A stretch of DNA of 6,737 bases from the NCBI GenBank assembly GCA_031254265.1, contig JAIRUV010000068.1:1-6737 (forward strand). Reading direction: 5' to 3'. Numbering within the stretch: position 1 is the first letter of the stretch; each line of letters opens with the position of its first letter. Under the pieces are notes generated by a model. That model made no database searches. It was not told the origin of the DNA and was given only the letters and a program-made list of their open reading frames with translations. Source of the DNA: Candidatus Methanoplasma sp. (GTDB lineage Archaea > Thermoplasmatota > Thermoplasmata > Methanomassiliicoccales > Methanomethylophilaceae). Below are positions 1 to 6,263 of the stretch, in pieces. A program made the translations under genes and the position numbers.

Positions 1-781
1 CCCTTTGTATACTGCCGCCCCGTTCAGCCAGCGCGGTCGTGACAATGTCCAAGGCACCCTTCACGGCTTTCCTGTCATTGCCGGTGACATCAACGAAAAT
101 GTTCTTCGTATTCGTTGTCACAGCTGTCAGAATGCCGTTTATGATAGGCGGGAAGGACAGGACATCGCCGTCCTTATCGAAGATAACAGGATACTTTTCT
201 TTATCTTTCAGAAGGTGTGCGTATTCCCTGCCTTTGTCATGGACCTTCAATATCTCGCTCAGGTCCATCTTTTCTGTGCTGTTCAACGGAATGAATGATG
301 CTTCATGCGGCCTTACCGCAGTATATCTGAACGGAGGTTTTACCTTATCCAGATCGTGGACGCCGATGGCGACCTTGCTTCTCTTCCTTCCGATGGTCAT
401 ATGGAGCTTTTCCTGAAGCTCCATCAGCGATCTTATCATATCGTCGGTCACAACAAGGCCTTTGACGACCGCGCATGAGAAATACGGTCTGACATCACGT
501 ACTGGGTCTTCCACCGCTGCGACGATATCCGAATCCTCTGAAACATATCTTTTCAGTCCGGGTTCGATATTGAGGAAGGCACGGAGGGCTCTGGCGAGAC
601 CTTCGACAGAGAACAGGTCCGGCCTGTCCGGGAAGAACTCCACTGACATCTCATCGGCACCGCCGCCGGTCTGGTGCATATCAGCACCGATCAGAGGTAT
701 CCTTTCGACCAATGTCTCCTGCGGAACCTCTTTTCCCAGAAGATTGCAGAGATCGCTGTACCTGAAATTGATGACCGGCAT
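1..781 (-). CDS. pheT: Phenylalanyl-tRNA synthetase beta subunit, archaeal type (partial, N-terminal 260 residues)
   Basis: This is the beta chain of the cytoplasmic alpha2-beta2 enzyme that charges tRNA-Phe; in archaea this chain also carries the B3/B4 editing domain that clears Tyr-tRNA-Phe. I translated the minus strand by hand from the ATG at 781-779. The frame stays open for 260 codons to the window edge, so the C-terminal half is missing (archaeal PheT is usually about 540-560 residues). Recognisable archaeal/eukaryotic PheT blocks are EFFPDRPDLFSVEGLARAL (residues 48-66), the GRKRSKVAIGVHDLDKVKPP block (131-150) and the B3/B4 block FPPIINGILTAVT followed by IFVDVTGND (210-236). It starts 4 bases after the hmgA stop with no strong ribosome binding site of its own, so co-transcription and translational coupling with hmgA are likely. 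Identification is confident; the operon link is inference. Confidence 0.94.
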   Translation of the reverse strand, partial: MPVINFRYSDLCNLLGKEVPQETLVERIPLIGADMHQTGGGADEMSVEFFPDRPDLFSVEGLARALRAFLNIEPGLKRYVSEDSDIVAAVEDPVRDVRPYFSCAVVKGLVVTDDMIRSLMELQEKLHMTIGRKRSKVAIGVHDLDKVKPPFRYTAVRPHEASFIPLNSTEKMDLSEILKVHDKGREYAHLLKDKEKYPVIFDKDGDVLSFPPIINGILTAVTTNTKNIFVDVTGNDRKAVKGALDIVTTALAERGGSIQR

Positions 782-785
782 CCTA

Positions 786-1940
786 TCAGCGTCCGAGTTC
801 CTTGTGGGCCTTTCCGAGGTGGCCTGCTGCCTGTGCTGATATCGTCGACAATTCTCCCGCAAGGACTGTGACCGCCACTATCTCTGCGAATTTCCTGGCC
901 TTTTCGTTCCCCAGACATCCCATTATAGACAAGGCTTCGGACTGAGCGGGAAGGCTCGTGCCCCCGCCTACCGTTCCGACCTCGACGGAAGGCATTCTGA
1001 CAGAGATGTACAGGTCCCCTTCCACATTCTCGCACATGGTGGTGGTCATGCTCCCGCTTACCACCTGCGCCGGGTCCTGGCCAGTTGCGATGTATAATGC
1101 GGCGACCATGTTGGCCGCATGGGCGTTGGCTCCGAGCGTGACCGACATAGAACTCCCGATCAGGTTCTTCCTTACGCTTGTCTCCACGATGGAGTCTACA
1201 GATGCATGAAGCCGCCTTTCCGCTATCTCTTTGGGAATGAGCGCTTCGGCTATGACGCTCTTCCCTCTGCCTTTTATCATGTTTATCGCGGCAGGTTTCT
1301 TGTCGCTGCACATGTTCCCTGACACTGACACCATCACGGCACCGGTGTGTTCCTCTATTCTCTTGCAGACGGCTTCCGTAGCGATGGTGGCCATGTTCAT
1401 TCCCATGGCATCCCCGGTCCCATAGGTGAAGCGTATGAAAAGATTCCTCCCTGCAGGGAACGACTCGACGGAGATGAGTTTTCCGTGGTTCGTCGTGGTA
1501 TCTACGACCGAAGAGAGGAGTTCTATGTTCCGATCTATCCATTCCATGACCTGCACACAGTGGTCGATCCCGTTAGTTTTGAACACCGGCGCTCTCGTCA
1601 TGCCGTCCTGGAAGACCTTTACCCTCGCACCGCCGCCTTCGTTGATGACCGACATCCCCCGAGATATGGATGCGACAAGCGCACCTTCTGTTGTCGCCAG
1701 CGGAATGAGGAATTCTCCTTTGGCACTGTCCCCTCTTATGAGAACGGGGCCGGCATACCCTAAGGGTATCTGTATCGCCCCGATCATGTTCTCGATGTTC
1801 TTGGAAGCCTTCTCTGAATCAAAACAGAATTTAGAGATACTTTCTAGGTTGGTGCGGGTAAACTCTTCCACCGCCTTACGTCTTTCATCGACATCGGCGT
1901 GAGAATACCCTCTGTTCTTCAGACCTCCTTTCTGTTCCAT
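786..1940 (-). CDS. hmgA: 3-hydroxy-3-methylglutaryl-CoA reductase, class I (NADPH)
   Basis: It reduces HMG-CoA to mevalonate with two NADPH, the committed step towards archaeal isoprenoid membrane lipids. The 384-residue protein is full length for an archaeal enzyme and lacks the membrane anchor of eukaryotic HMGR. Class I motifs are in order: TTEGALVAS with catalytic Glu85, GTGDAMGMNM (174-183, dinucleotide-binding region), SDKKPAAIN with catalytic Lys214, ATGQD with catalytic Asp289, GTVGGGT (322-328) and C-terminal GHLGKAH with catalytic His379. The chain ends five residues later, without the C-terminal regulatory serine of the human enzyme. The ATG at 1940 is chosen because a TATA-like box sits about 26 bases upstream, so the mRNA should start at or near the ATG, and because the N-terminal KNRGYSHADVDERRKAVEEF looks native. 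The TGA stop is followed in frame by TAG; pheT starts 4 bases on. Confidence 0.97.
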   Translation of the reverse strand: MEQKGGLKNRGYSHADVDERRKAVEEFTRTNLESISKFCFDSEKASKNIENMIGAIQIPLGYAGPVLIRGDSAKGEFLIPLATTEGALVASISRGMSVINEGGGARVKVFQDGMTRAPVFKTNGIDHCVQVMEWIDRNIELLSSVVDTTTNHGKLISVESFPAGRNLFIRFTYGTGDAMGMNMATIATEAVCKRIEEHTGAVMVSVSGNMCSDKKPAAINMIKGRGKSVIAEALIPKEIAERRLHASVDSIVETSVRKNLIGSSMSVTLGANAHAANMVAALYIATGQDPAQVVSGSMTTTMCENVEGDLYISVRMPSVEVGTVGGGTSLPAQSEALSIMGCLGNEKARKFAEIVAVTVLAGELSTISAQAAGHLGKAHKELGR

Positions 1941-2010
1941 GGCTCTACATTGTTTTGATTATAATATAATTATCGAAGATTATTATATCTGGAAAAACGT
2001 ACAGACGCCC
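1941..2010. promoter_or_regulatory. Divergent promoter region for hmgA-pheT (left) and the membrane protein gene (right)
   Basis: This 70-bp AT-rich gap separates the two divergent start codons. On the minus strand a TATA-like element (TTATATTA, 1969-1962) is centred about 26 bases from the hmgA ATG. On the plus strand another (TATTATAT, 1981-1988) is centred about 26-27 bases from the ATG at 2011. Archaeal TATA boxes lie about 26 bases upstream of the transcription start, so both start sites fall at or very near the start codons, implying leaderless mRNAs. Neither ATG has a Shine-Dalgarno-like sequence in front, which fits. The two boxes are under 20 bp apart, so the two initiation complexes may compete. 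The promoters are inferred from position and composition only. Confidence 0.7.
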
Positions 2011-3192
2011 ATGACTGATGCACCCGAGAGGATAAGGGACAGGGTCCAGAAGCCTATGACATATCTGAGGACGGTCATCAATCTTGACGAGGATACGAAG
2101 CACGACAGACTTGACAGGCTCATAACGCAGATATTTCCTTATTTCGTGGTTGCGTGCGTGATCATCTGTGCCGCTTTGATCCTCTATCTTGATAACTATT
2201 CCTTCACCGGGATGCTCTTCGGGATCTGTCTGGGATTCGCGCTGGGATTCACAGTGCTTGGGTTAGCATGTGTGTTCCTTTCGGACAGGGGCGTGATATC
2301 CGGGAAATATGTTGTTCCGGTCGTGTTAGTGATCCCCGCACTGGCTGGGGTCATCCTGTATCTTATGGGAGCGGACACAGAACTCAACAGATTCATCATA
2401 GATTATTTCAATGTCTTCGGGTCGAACACAGAGCTCGCATCCCTTCTGATAAGCATATATTCCATTTCTCTGATGATATTCTTCGTAGCATACGGTGTGG
2501 TCTCTGTCATAGTCGGATACTTCAGAACATATTTCTACAGGGTTCTGAGGGCATTGGAATACCCTGCCGAAAAAAGAAGGAGCCGCATTCCTGGATGGCT
2601 ATTCCAGATACCTGATATAATAGATATACAAAGCGTCGAATTCGAGCCAGATACCGATGACGGGAGGTTCAACACAAAACTTTTCAGGGACACTGCATTC
2701 AGCCTGTTCGTGCTGGGTATTGTCATCTGTTCATACTTTTTCATTAACCCGCTGTTCCTTCAGATAGTTCCTTTTTCCGACATGATCCTCATAGGAATGC
2801 TGCTGTCGCTGTTCATTTCCCCGCTTGTGATCCCTTGGAGCATAGTAAGGTCGATAGGTGCGAAGATAACTTCCGCCGCCCCCCGCGACTTCTATCTTTG
2901 GAAGGGTATGAGAGGAAGGCTGTATCAAGGATTCTTCACGATCACGTTCTTCATGATGCTCCTGACCCTCTCCCTCTACCTTGGAATGGACTTCTCAAGG
3001 ATCGCCCAGACGTATCTGGGTTATGTTGCTTTCATGGCCCTTATCTCGATAATAACCTCATTCGTGTATGTGAACACTTATTACAAAGGGTTCAAGAACG
3101 GGATCATAAAGAGCTACATCCTCTCGAAGAATCCGCCGGACCTTGTTCCTTCCTCGGAAGGCGAGGATGATGCGTTTCATGCCGACCGCTGA
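2011..3192 (+). CDS. Uncharacterised polytopic membrane protein, about 8 transmembrane segments
   Basis: I do not recognise this 393-residue family. Hydrophobic segments lie near residues 38-60, 66-90, 99-119, 141-171, 228-250, 257-279, 305-325 and 332-353, arranged as 4+4 around a hydrophilic linker (172-227). The linker holds a basic stretch (EKRRSR, 187-192) and an acidic stretch (EFEPDTDD, 210-217). Arg/Lys-rich parts (N-terminus, 91-98, 172-227, 280-304, 358-373) all fall on one side, giving a consistent positive-inside topology with both ends in the cytoplasm. The C-terminus is polar and acidic (SSEGEDD). No catalytic motif, Walker motif, cysteine cluster or signal peptide is visible. 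The ATG at 2011 is preferred over an in-frame ATG at 1939, because the latter lies upstream of the TATA-like box and would overlap hmgA. The gene stands alone: divergent from hmgA, convergent with pylD. No role can be given; its position does not tie it to pyrrolysine synthesis. Confidence 0.85.
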   Translation: MTDAPERIRDRVQKPMTYLRTVINLDEDTKHDRLDRLITQIFPYFVVACVIICAALILYLDNYSFTGMLFGICLGFALGFTVLGLACVFLSDRGVISGKYVVPVVLVIPALAGVILYLMGADTELNRFIIDYFNVFGSNTELASLLISIYSISLMIFFVAYGVVSVIVGYFRTYFYRVLRALEYPAEKRRSRIPGWLFQIPDIIDIQSVEFEPDTDDGRFNTKLFRDTAFSLFVLGIVICSYFFINPLFLQIVPFSDMILIGMLLSLFISPLVIPWSIVRSIGAKITSAAPRDFYLWKGMRGRLYQGFFTITFFMMLLTLSLYLGMDFSRIAQTYLGYVAFMALISIITSFVYVNTYYKGFKNGIIKSYILSKNPPDLVPSSEGEDDAFHADR

Positions 3193-3222
3193 CAGCCGGG
3201 AAATGGCACCGCAAAGCCCGCT
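3193..3222. other. Convergent intergenic gap, no clear terminator
   Basis: Thirty bases separate the stop of the membrane protein gene from the pylD stop. There is no T-run on either strand and only a weak imperfect GC stem (about 5 bp with a bulge), so transcripts from the two sides probably run into each other's 3' ends. This is a negative observation from reading alone. Confidence 0.4.
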
Positions 3223-4038
3223 TCAGGGACGCCTGGAGAATGACGCACTCTGAACCGCCATTACCGCAACCCCGATATCCAGCGGATCGTGGATTATCAT
3301 TCTGGCCTTTTTCATCCCCAGTCCGTCGAACGGGAACGGCAGTCCGGGAGATGAGAATATTGTCCCTTCCTTCACGCATCTCCCGTCGATCGCCGCCGGG
3401 GATGCGTTCAACACCAGAGTGTGTGCGGACAGTGCCGCTCCGGCATCCTCCGCCCTTTTGATATCAGTCTTATCGGAAAGGTCTTTCACTTTCTTCTCGT
3501 CGATGTCGTAGACAGTGACGCAGGCCCCCATTCCCGCCATCAGTTCGGCAGCTATGCTCCCCACCCTTCCAGCGCCCAGAACTAGTACGTCTTTTCCTGC
3601 CAGTCCTTCAGCGGCCCCCTTCAGTGCAGAAACATAACCGGCAGCGGTAGCGAAGGAGTTGTTGGAGAACCTCCCTGCCCTGATGTTCAATGCTATGAAT
3701 TTTATATCGTCGGCCATGAACACTATATCCGCTCCGGCAGAAAGCGCCTCGGCAAGCCCCGTTACATCTGCCGACTCTGTTACAAATGCTTCCATTCCCA
3801 GTTTTCTGACTATCTCCGCAACGGACTCCGAGAATTTCTTTATAACGCCAAGACCGGATGTGACGGGCACAGCGGCGACCTTTACGCCGCGGAGGTCGAT
3901 CTTATCCGGAGCGATGCCGACGGCATCATATGCCAGATCCAATATGCCCATCCCCGTCTGGGATATCAGCGCCTCATTCTTTCCGTCAAGGGACCCTATT
4001 ATCTTTTCCACTATGTCGTCTGTGAGCCTTGTCATCAT
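3223..4038 (-). CDS. pylD: Pyrrolysine biosynthesis protein PylD (dehydrogenase)
   Basis: PylD performs the last step: NAD-dependent oxidation of N6-(3-methyl-D-ornithyl)-L-lysine to a semialdehyde that cyclises, losing ammonia, to pyrrolysine. With the ATG at 4038 it has 271 residues, near the Methanosarcina length. PylD-specific blocks are VPVTSGLGVIKKFSES (58-72), VFMADDIKF (106-114) followed by an Asn pair at 126-127, a Rossmann glycine motif VLVLGAGRVG (151-160), and the C-terminal SSPGLPFP and DPLDIGVAVM. These match my memory of M. barkeri PylD (VPVTSGNGI, LMADDNTF, PLGIGTASM). The start is ambiguous: ATG 4038 forms ATGA with the pylC stop; ATG 4035 gives MTRLT, which best matches the M. 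barkeri MALLT N-terminus; GTG 4044 has an AGGT seven bases upstream. All overlap pylC, so translation is probably coupled. It is last in the operon. Confidence 0.95.
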   Translation of the reverse strand: MMTRLTDDIVEKIIGSLDGKNEALISQTGMGILDLAYDAVGIAPDKIDLRGVKVAAVPVTSGLGVIKKFSESVAEIVRKLGMEAFVTESADVTGLAEALSAGADIVFMADDIKFIALNIRAGRFSNNSFATAAGYVSALKGAAEGLAGKDVLVLGAGRVGSIAAELMAGMGACVTVYDIDEKKVKDLSDKTDIKRAEDAGAALSAHTLVLNASPAAIDGRCVKEGTIFSSPGLPFPFDGLGMKKARMIIHDPLDIGVAVMAVQSASFSRRP

Positions 4039-5195
4039 ACCCACTTCGGTGACCTGTCAATGTATCCGTAAAGTCCGCACTCTTCCATGACATTCTTTAT
4101 GAAAACTTTCCTGTTACTCAGGACTTCGGCAGATGTCTTCCCTTTGGTGATCACAGTCGCCCTCCACAAGTCCTTTTCCGGAGAATAGTCGGTTATTGCC
4201 TCACAGTGTCCGAAGAACCTCGTTTCGAATCTTGGTTCTCTTATCCTGCCGAACTCCTTCTCGCCGCATGTGATGAGATCATCATTCTCCACTATGTAAT
4301 GCTCGTATGCCGAACATTCGTTCCTGCTATTCCTTCCACTGGTCCTCCCCATCGCCGAGAGGACGAACTCCTCCAGCAGGTTGATGTCGGTGGCGGCCCA
4401 TACCGCAGCAGGGGTCTGGCTCGGAATGCGTGCGTCGATCTCCAGCACTCTCAGGCCTTTCTTCGTATAAATGGCCTCCACATCCATGAGTCCTTTCAGG
4501 CCTATGCCTTCCGCGACCCTTTTCCCTATGTCCGAGAACATTTCGTCATCCTTTTCCGGCAGGATGTCAGGCTCGCACAGAACCATTTTGCAGTCGTAGT
4601 TGGAATCGAGGATCACCTCTGTTGTGCAGTACGGAACGGCCGAGTCACCGTTGCCTATGACCTCAATTGACACGCTTTTGCCCGACACGAATTCTTGTAT
4701 CACCGGAGTGTCGCCGAGGTCTTCGACCTTTCTCAATGCTGCAGACATCTCTTCACCGTTTTCGACGGCAGACACCCCTATACTGCCGCTTTGGGACGAA
4801 GGCTTGACGATCGCCGGGAACCCGCACGCCGGCCAAGGTTCCGGCATCGGAACGTCGAATTCGGCCATTATCCTGTTGGATAGTTCTTTGGAGGATGATA
4901 TTTTGTATGAATCTATATCGAAAAGGAATGGTATCTCCTTACCTTTCATCATCTTATCCAACGCGTTCAGGGCATCCATCTCTTCGCATGCTGGGATGAC
5001 AGCGTCGCAATCCCCCAGGGACCTTTCCGCCGTCTCAGCGTCCCTGACAACGTCCAGCACCTCATACGAATCGGAAAGCTGCAGCGCCGGGGCGGATCCT
5101 CTCCGGTCTATCACGAATGTTTCGAATCCTGCTTTGTTTGAAAGGAATACTGCCTCCATCCCCTGAAGGGCCCCTCCGACTATGCCGATCTTCAC
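4035..5195 (-). CDS. pylC: 3-methylornithine:L-lysine ligase PylC (ATP-grasp)
   Basis: PylC uses ATP to join (3R)-3-methyl-D-ornithine to the epsilon-amino group of L-lysine, the second step of pyrrolysine synthesis. The 386-residue protein has the ATP-grasp layout. An N-terminal nucleotide-fold segment has GIVGGALQG (4-12). The central grasp has the ATP-contacting FPAIVKPSSQSGSIG (126-140, Lys131) and the loop VIQEFVSGKSVSIEV (165-179, Glu168). The metal-binding segment is VLEIDARIPSQTPAAV (250-265, Glu252, Asp254, Arg256), the most PylC-specific stretch. The start is GTG at 5195, preceded at 4 bases by AGGTGA, a six-base match to the archaeal anti-Shine-Dalgarno, which covers the pylB stop. 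The stop is an in-frame TGA-TGA pair whose first TGA overlaps the pylD start. The C-terminal part (about 290-386) is the less conserved PylC tail. Confidence 0.95.
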   Translation of the reverse strand: MKIGIVGGALQGMEAVFLSNKAGFETFVIDRRGSAPALQLSDSYEVLDVVRDAETAERSLGDCDAVIPACEEMDALNALDKMMKGKEIPFLFDIDSYKISSSKELSNRIMAEFDVPMPEPWPACGFPAIVKPSSQSGSIGVSAVENGEEMSAALRKVEDLGDTPVIQEFVSGKSVSIEVIGNGDSAVPYCTTEVILDSNYDCKMVLCEPDILPEKDDEMFSDIGKRVAEGIGLKGLMDVEAIYTKKGLRVLEIDARIPSQTPAAVWAATDINLLEEFVLSAMGRTSGRNSRNECSAYEHYIVENDDLITCGEKEFGRIREPRFETRFFGHCEAITDYSPEKDLWRATVITKGKTSAEVLSNRKVFIKNVMEECGLYGYIDRSPKWV

Positions 5196-5205
5196 GCTGT
5201 CACCT
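5196..5205 (-). promoter_or_regulatory. Ribosome binding site of pylC, overlapping the pylB stop
   Basis: On the minus strand AGGTGA (5205-5200) is complementary to the 16S rRNA 3' end core (UCACCU) and lies 4 bases before the pylC GTG at 5195. Its last three bases are the pylB TGA stop, so ribosomes ending pylB sit on the pylC binding site. It is the clearest Shine-Dalgarno in the window and fixes the GTG start. Confidence 0.75.
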
Positions 5206-6252
5206 GTTCTCTTCTTTCAGCTTCTTGAGAAGGCTTTCATATTCCGTTTTTGTAGCGGCCTTTTTCCCCATCTCGTCCAGCATATGCATGACGTGCGCCA
5301 CGGACCTGCGGCCGTTTTCTATGTCAAGTTCGTGTTGTGCGACCCCCGCCAGATCCTCGTTGGGCGGAACTATGGAGGTTATCACGTTTGCGCCGGCATC
5401 CAGTCTCGTCTTGAGGCCCGCTATGCCTTCCACATCCAGGGAAGCTGGTATGAGCTTGTCCGGATACAGAAGACGCATCACCGCTATCGAGATAAGCTCA
5501 TCGATGGGCTCGGTGGGCCTTATGCGTTCCATAGGCGTTCCTTTTTGCGGAACGAAGGTCATAGCGCGTATCTGCTGACATCCAAGCGACCCCATTTTTA
5601 TTATTGAATCTGCTCTGTCGGCAAGCGTCTCTCCCAGACCGACCATTATGCCATCCTCTGTGAGAAGCCCTGCTTTTTTTGCCCATATCTTTTGGTTCAG
5701 CCTTTCATCGAAATCCTGTTCCAGTCTGAGCCTGGAGAATAGTTCCCGATTATACGTTTCCTGATAGCATGCAAACCAATCTGTCCCGGCATCTGTGAAC
5801 TTTTTGAAGGATGCTTCAGGAACCGCTCCGGGCGAGGCCATCACCGAGATATCTATTTCGTTCTTGACCCTTCTGATTATATCCAGCAGTTCGCTGTAGT
5901 CATTTGCGCGCATGACCGGATCCTCTCCCATGGTGAGGTCCACCAGATTTATGCCGGCATCTCTGAGGCTCCCGGACAGCATAAGGACCTCGTCCGCCTT
6001 CTTCCTGTAGCGAGGAAGTTCGTTCGTCCTCCTGTAATAGCAGAACGCGCAGTTGTTCCTGCAGTGAGTGGAAAAGTAAACGAATCCGTAGATGAAGACC
6101 TTTTTCCCGAATACCCTGTCCCTTACGTCGCTAGCCGCTGAAAAAAGATCGGATACATCGCTTTCGTCTTTTACCGAGAGTAGTTCCAGCACCTCTTCTC
6201 TGTTGATCTCCTTACTGTCTTTCGCTTTTTCTGTTATCTCGGTTATGCTCAC
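5200..6252 (-). CDS. pylB: Methylornithine synthase PylB (radical SAM)
   Basis: PylB is a radical S-adenosylmethionine mutase that converts L-lysine to (3R)-3-methyl-D-ornithine, the first step of pyrrolysine synthesis. The 350-residue protein carries the cluster motif as FSTHCRNNCAFCYYR, with Cys64, Cys68 and Cys71 in CxxxCxxC spacing to hold the 4Fe-4S cluster. Further PylB blocks are VDLTMGEDP (104-112), ACYQETYNRELF (161-172), RAMTFVPQKGTPM (229-241), IPASLDVEGI (268-277) and LDAGANVITSIVPP (284-297). These parallel M. barkeri PylB (LTMGEDP, LYQETY, MTFLPQEGTP, IPASLDLEGI). It starts at GTG 6252, 10 bases after pylS, with no good ribosome binding site; a minicistron across the gap may couple it to pylS. 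An active enzyme would need an Fe-S-competent, anaerobic host, fitting a methanogen. Confidence 0.96.
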   Translation of the reverse strand: MSITEITEKAKDSKEINREEVLELLSVKDESDVSDLFSAASDVRDRVFGKKVFIYGFVYFSTHCRNNCAFCYYRRTNELPRYRKKADEVLMLSGSLRDAGINLVDLTMGEDPVMRANDYSELLDIIRRVKNEIDISVMASPGAVPEASFKKFTDAGTDWFACYQETYNRELFSRLRLEQDFDERLNQKIWAKKAGLLTEDGIMVGLGETLADRADSIIKMGSLGCQQIRAMTFVPQKGTPMERIRPTEPIDELISIAVMRLLYPDKLIPASLDVEGIAGLKTRLDAGANVITSIVPPNEDLAGVAQHELDIENGRRSVAHVMHMLDEMGKKAATKTEYESLLKKLKEENR

Positions 6253-6263
6253 TGTATCGCCAT
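6249..6263 (-). other. Minicistron linking the pylS stop to the pylB start
   Basis: Reading leftward on the minus strand, bases 6263-6249 form ATGGCGATACAGTGA: a start, three further codons and a stop (Met-Ala-Ile-Gln). Its ATG overlaps the pylS stop (TGATG) and its TGA overlaps the pylB GTG start (GTGA). It could hand ribosomes from pylS to pylB across the 10-bp gap. The peptide itself is unlikely to matter. The sequence is plain; the function is inference and chance cannot be excluded. Confidence 0.3.

Noticed and set aside
39..839. Plus-strand open frames of about 65-125 codons opposite pheT
   Set aside because: They are antisense shadows of the PheT reading frame, with no start context or recognisable domain.
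691..1542. 283-codon open frame on the minus strand inside hmgA and the pheT start
   Set aside because: It lies in an alternate frame of hmgA, is packed with Arg, His and Gly, has no family motif, and conflicts with a complete HMGR carrying all catalytic residues.
958..1902. Plus-strand open frames of about 64-158 codons opposite hmgA
   Set aside because: They are antisense shadows of hmgA; hydrophobic or basic composition is explained by the complement of conserved HMGR codons.
1939..2010. In-frame upstream start (ATG 1939) adding 24 residues to the membrane protein
   Set aside because: It would overlap the hmgA start, and the extension would be read through both TATA-like boxes; its residues look like translated promoter. 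ATG 2011 has the right spacing to the plus-strand box.
3193..3225. Possible bidirectional terminator hairpin between the membrane gene and pylD
   Set aside because: The best stem is about 5 bp with a bulge, and neither strand has a following T-run.
4206..5607. Plus-strand open frames of 62-188 codons opposite pylC and pylB
   Set aside because: They overlap one another in different frames, lie wholly opposite well-identified genes and have no motifs.
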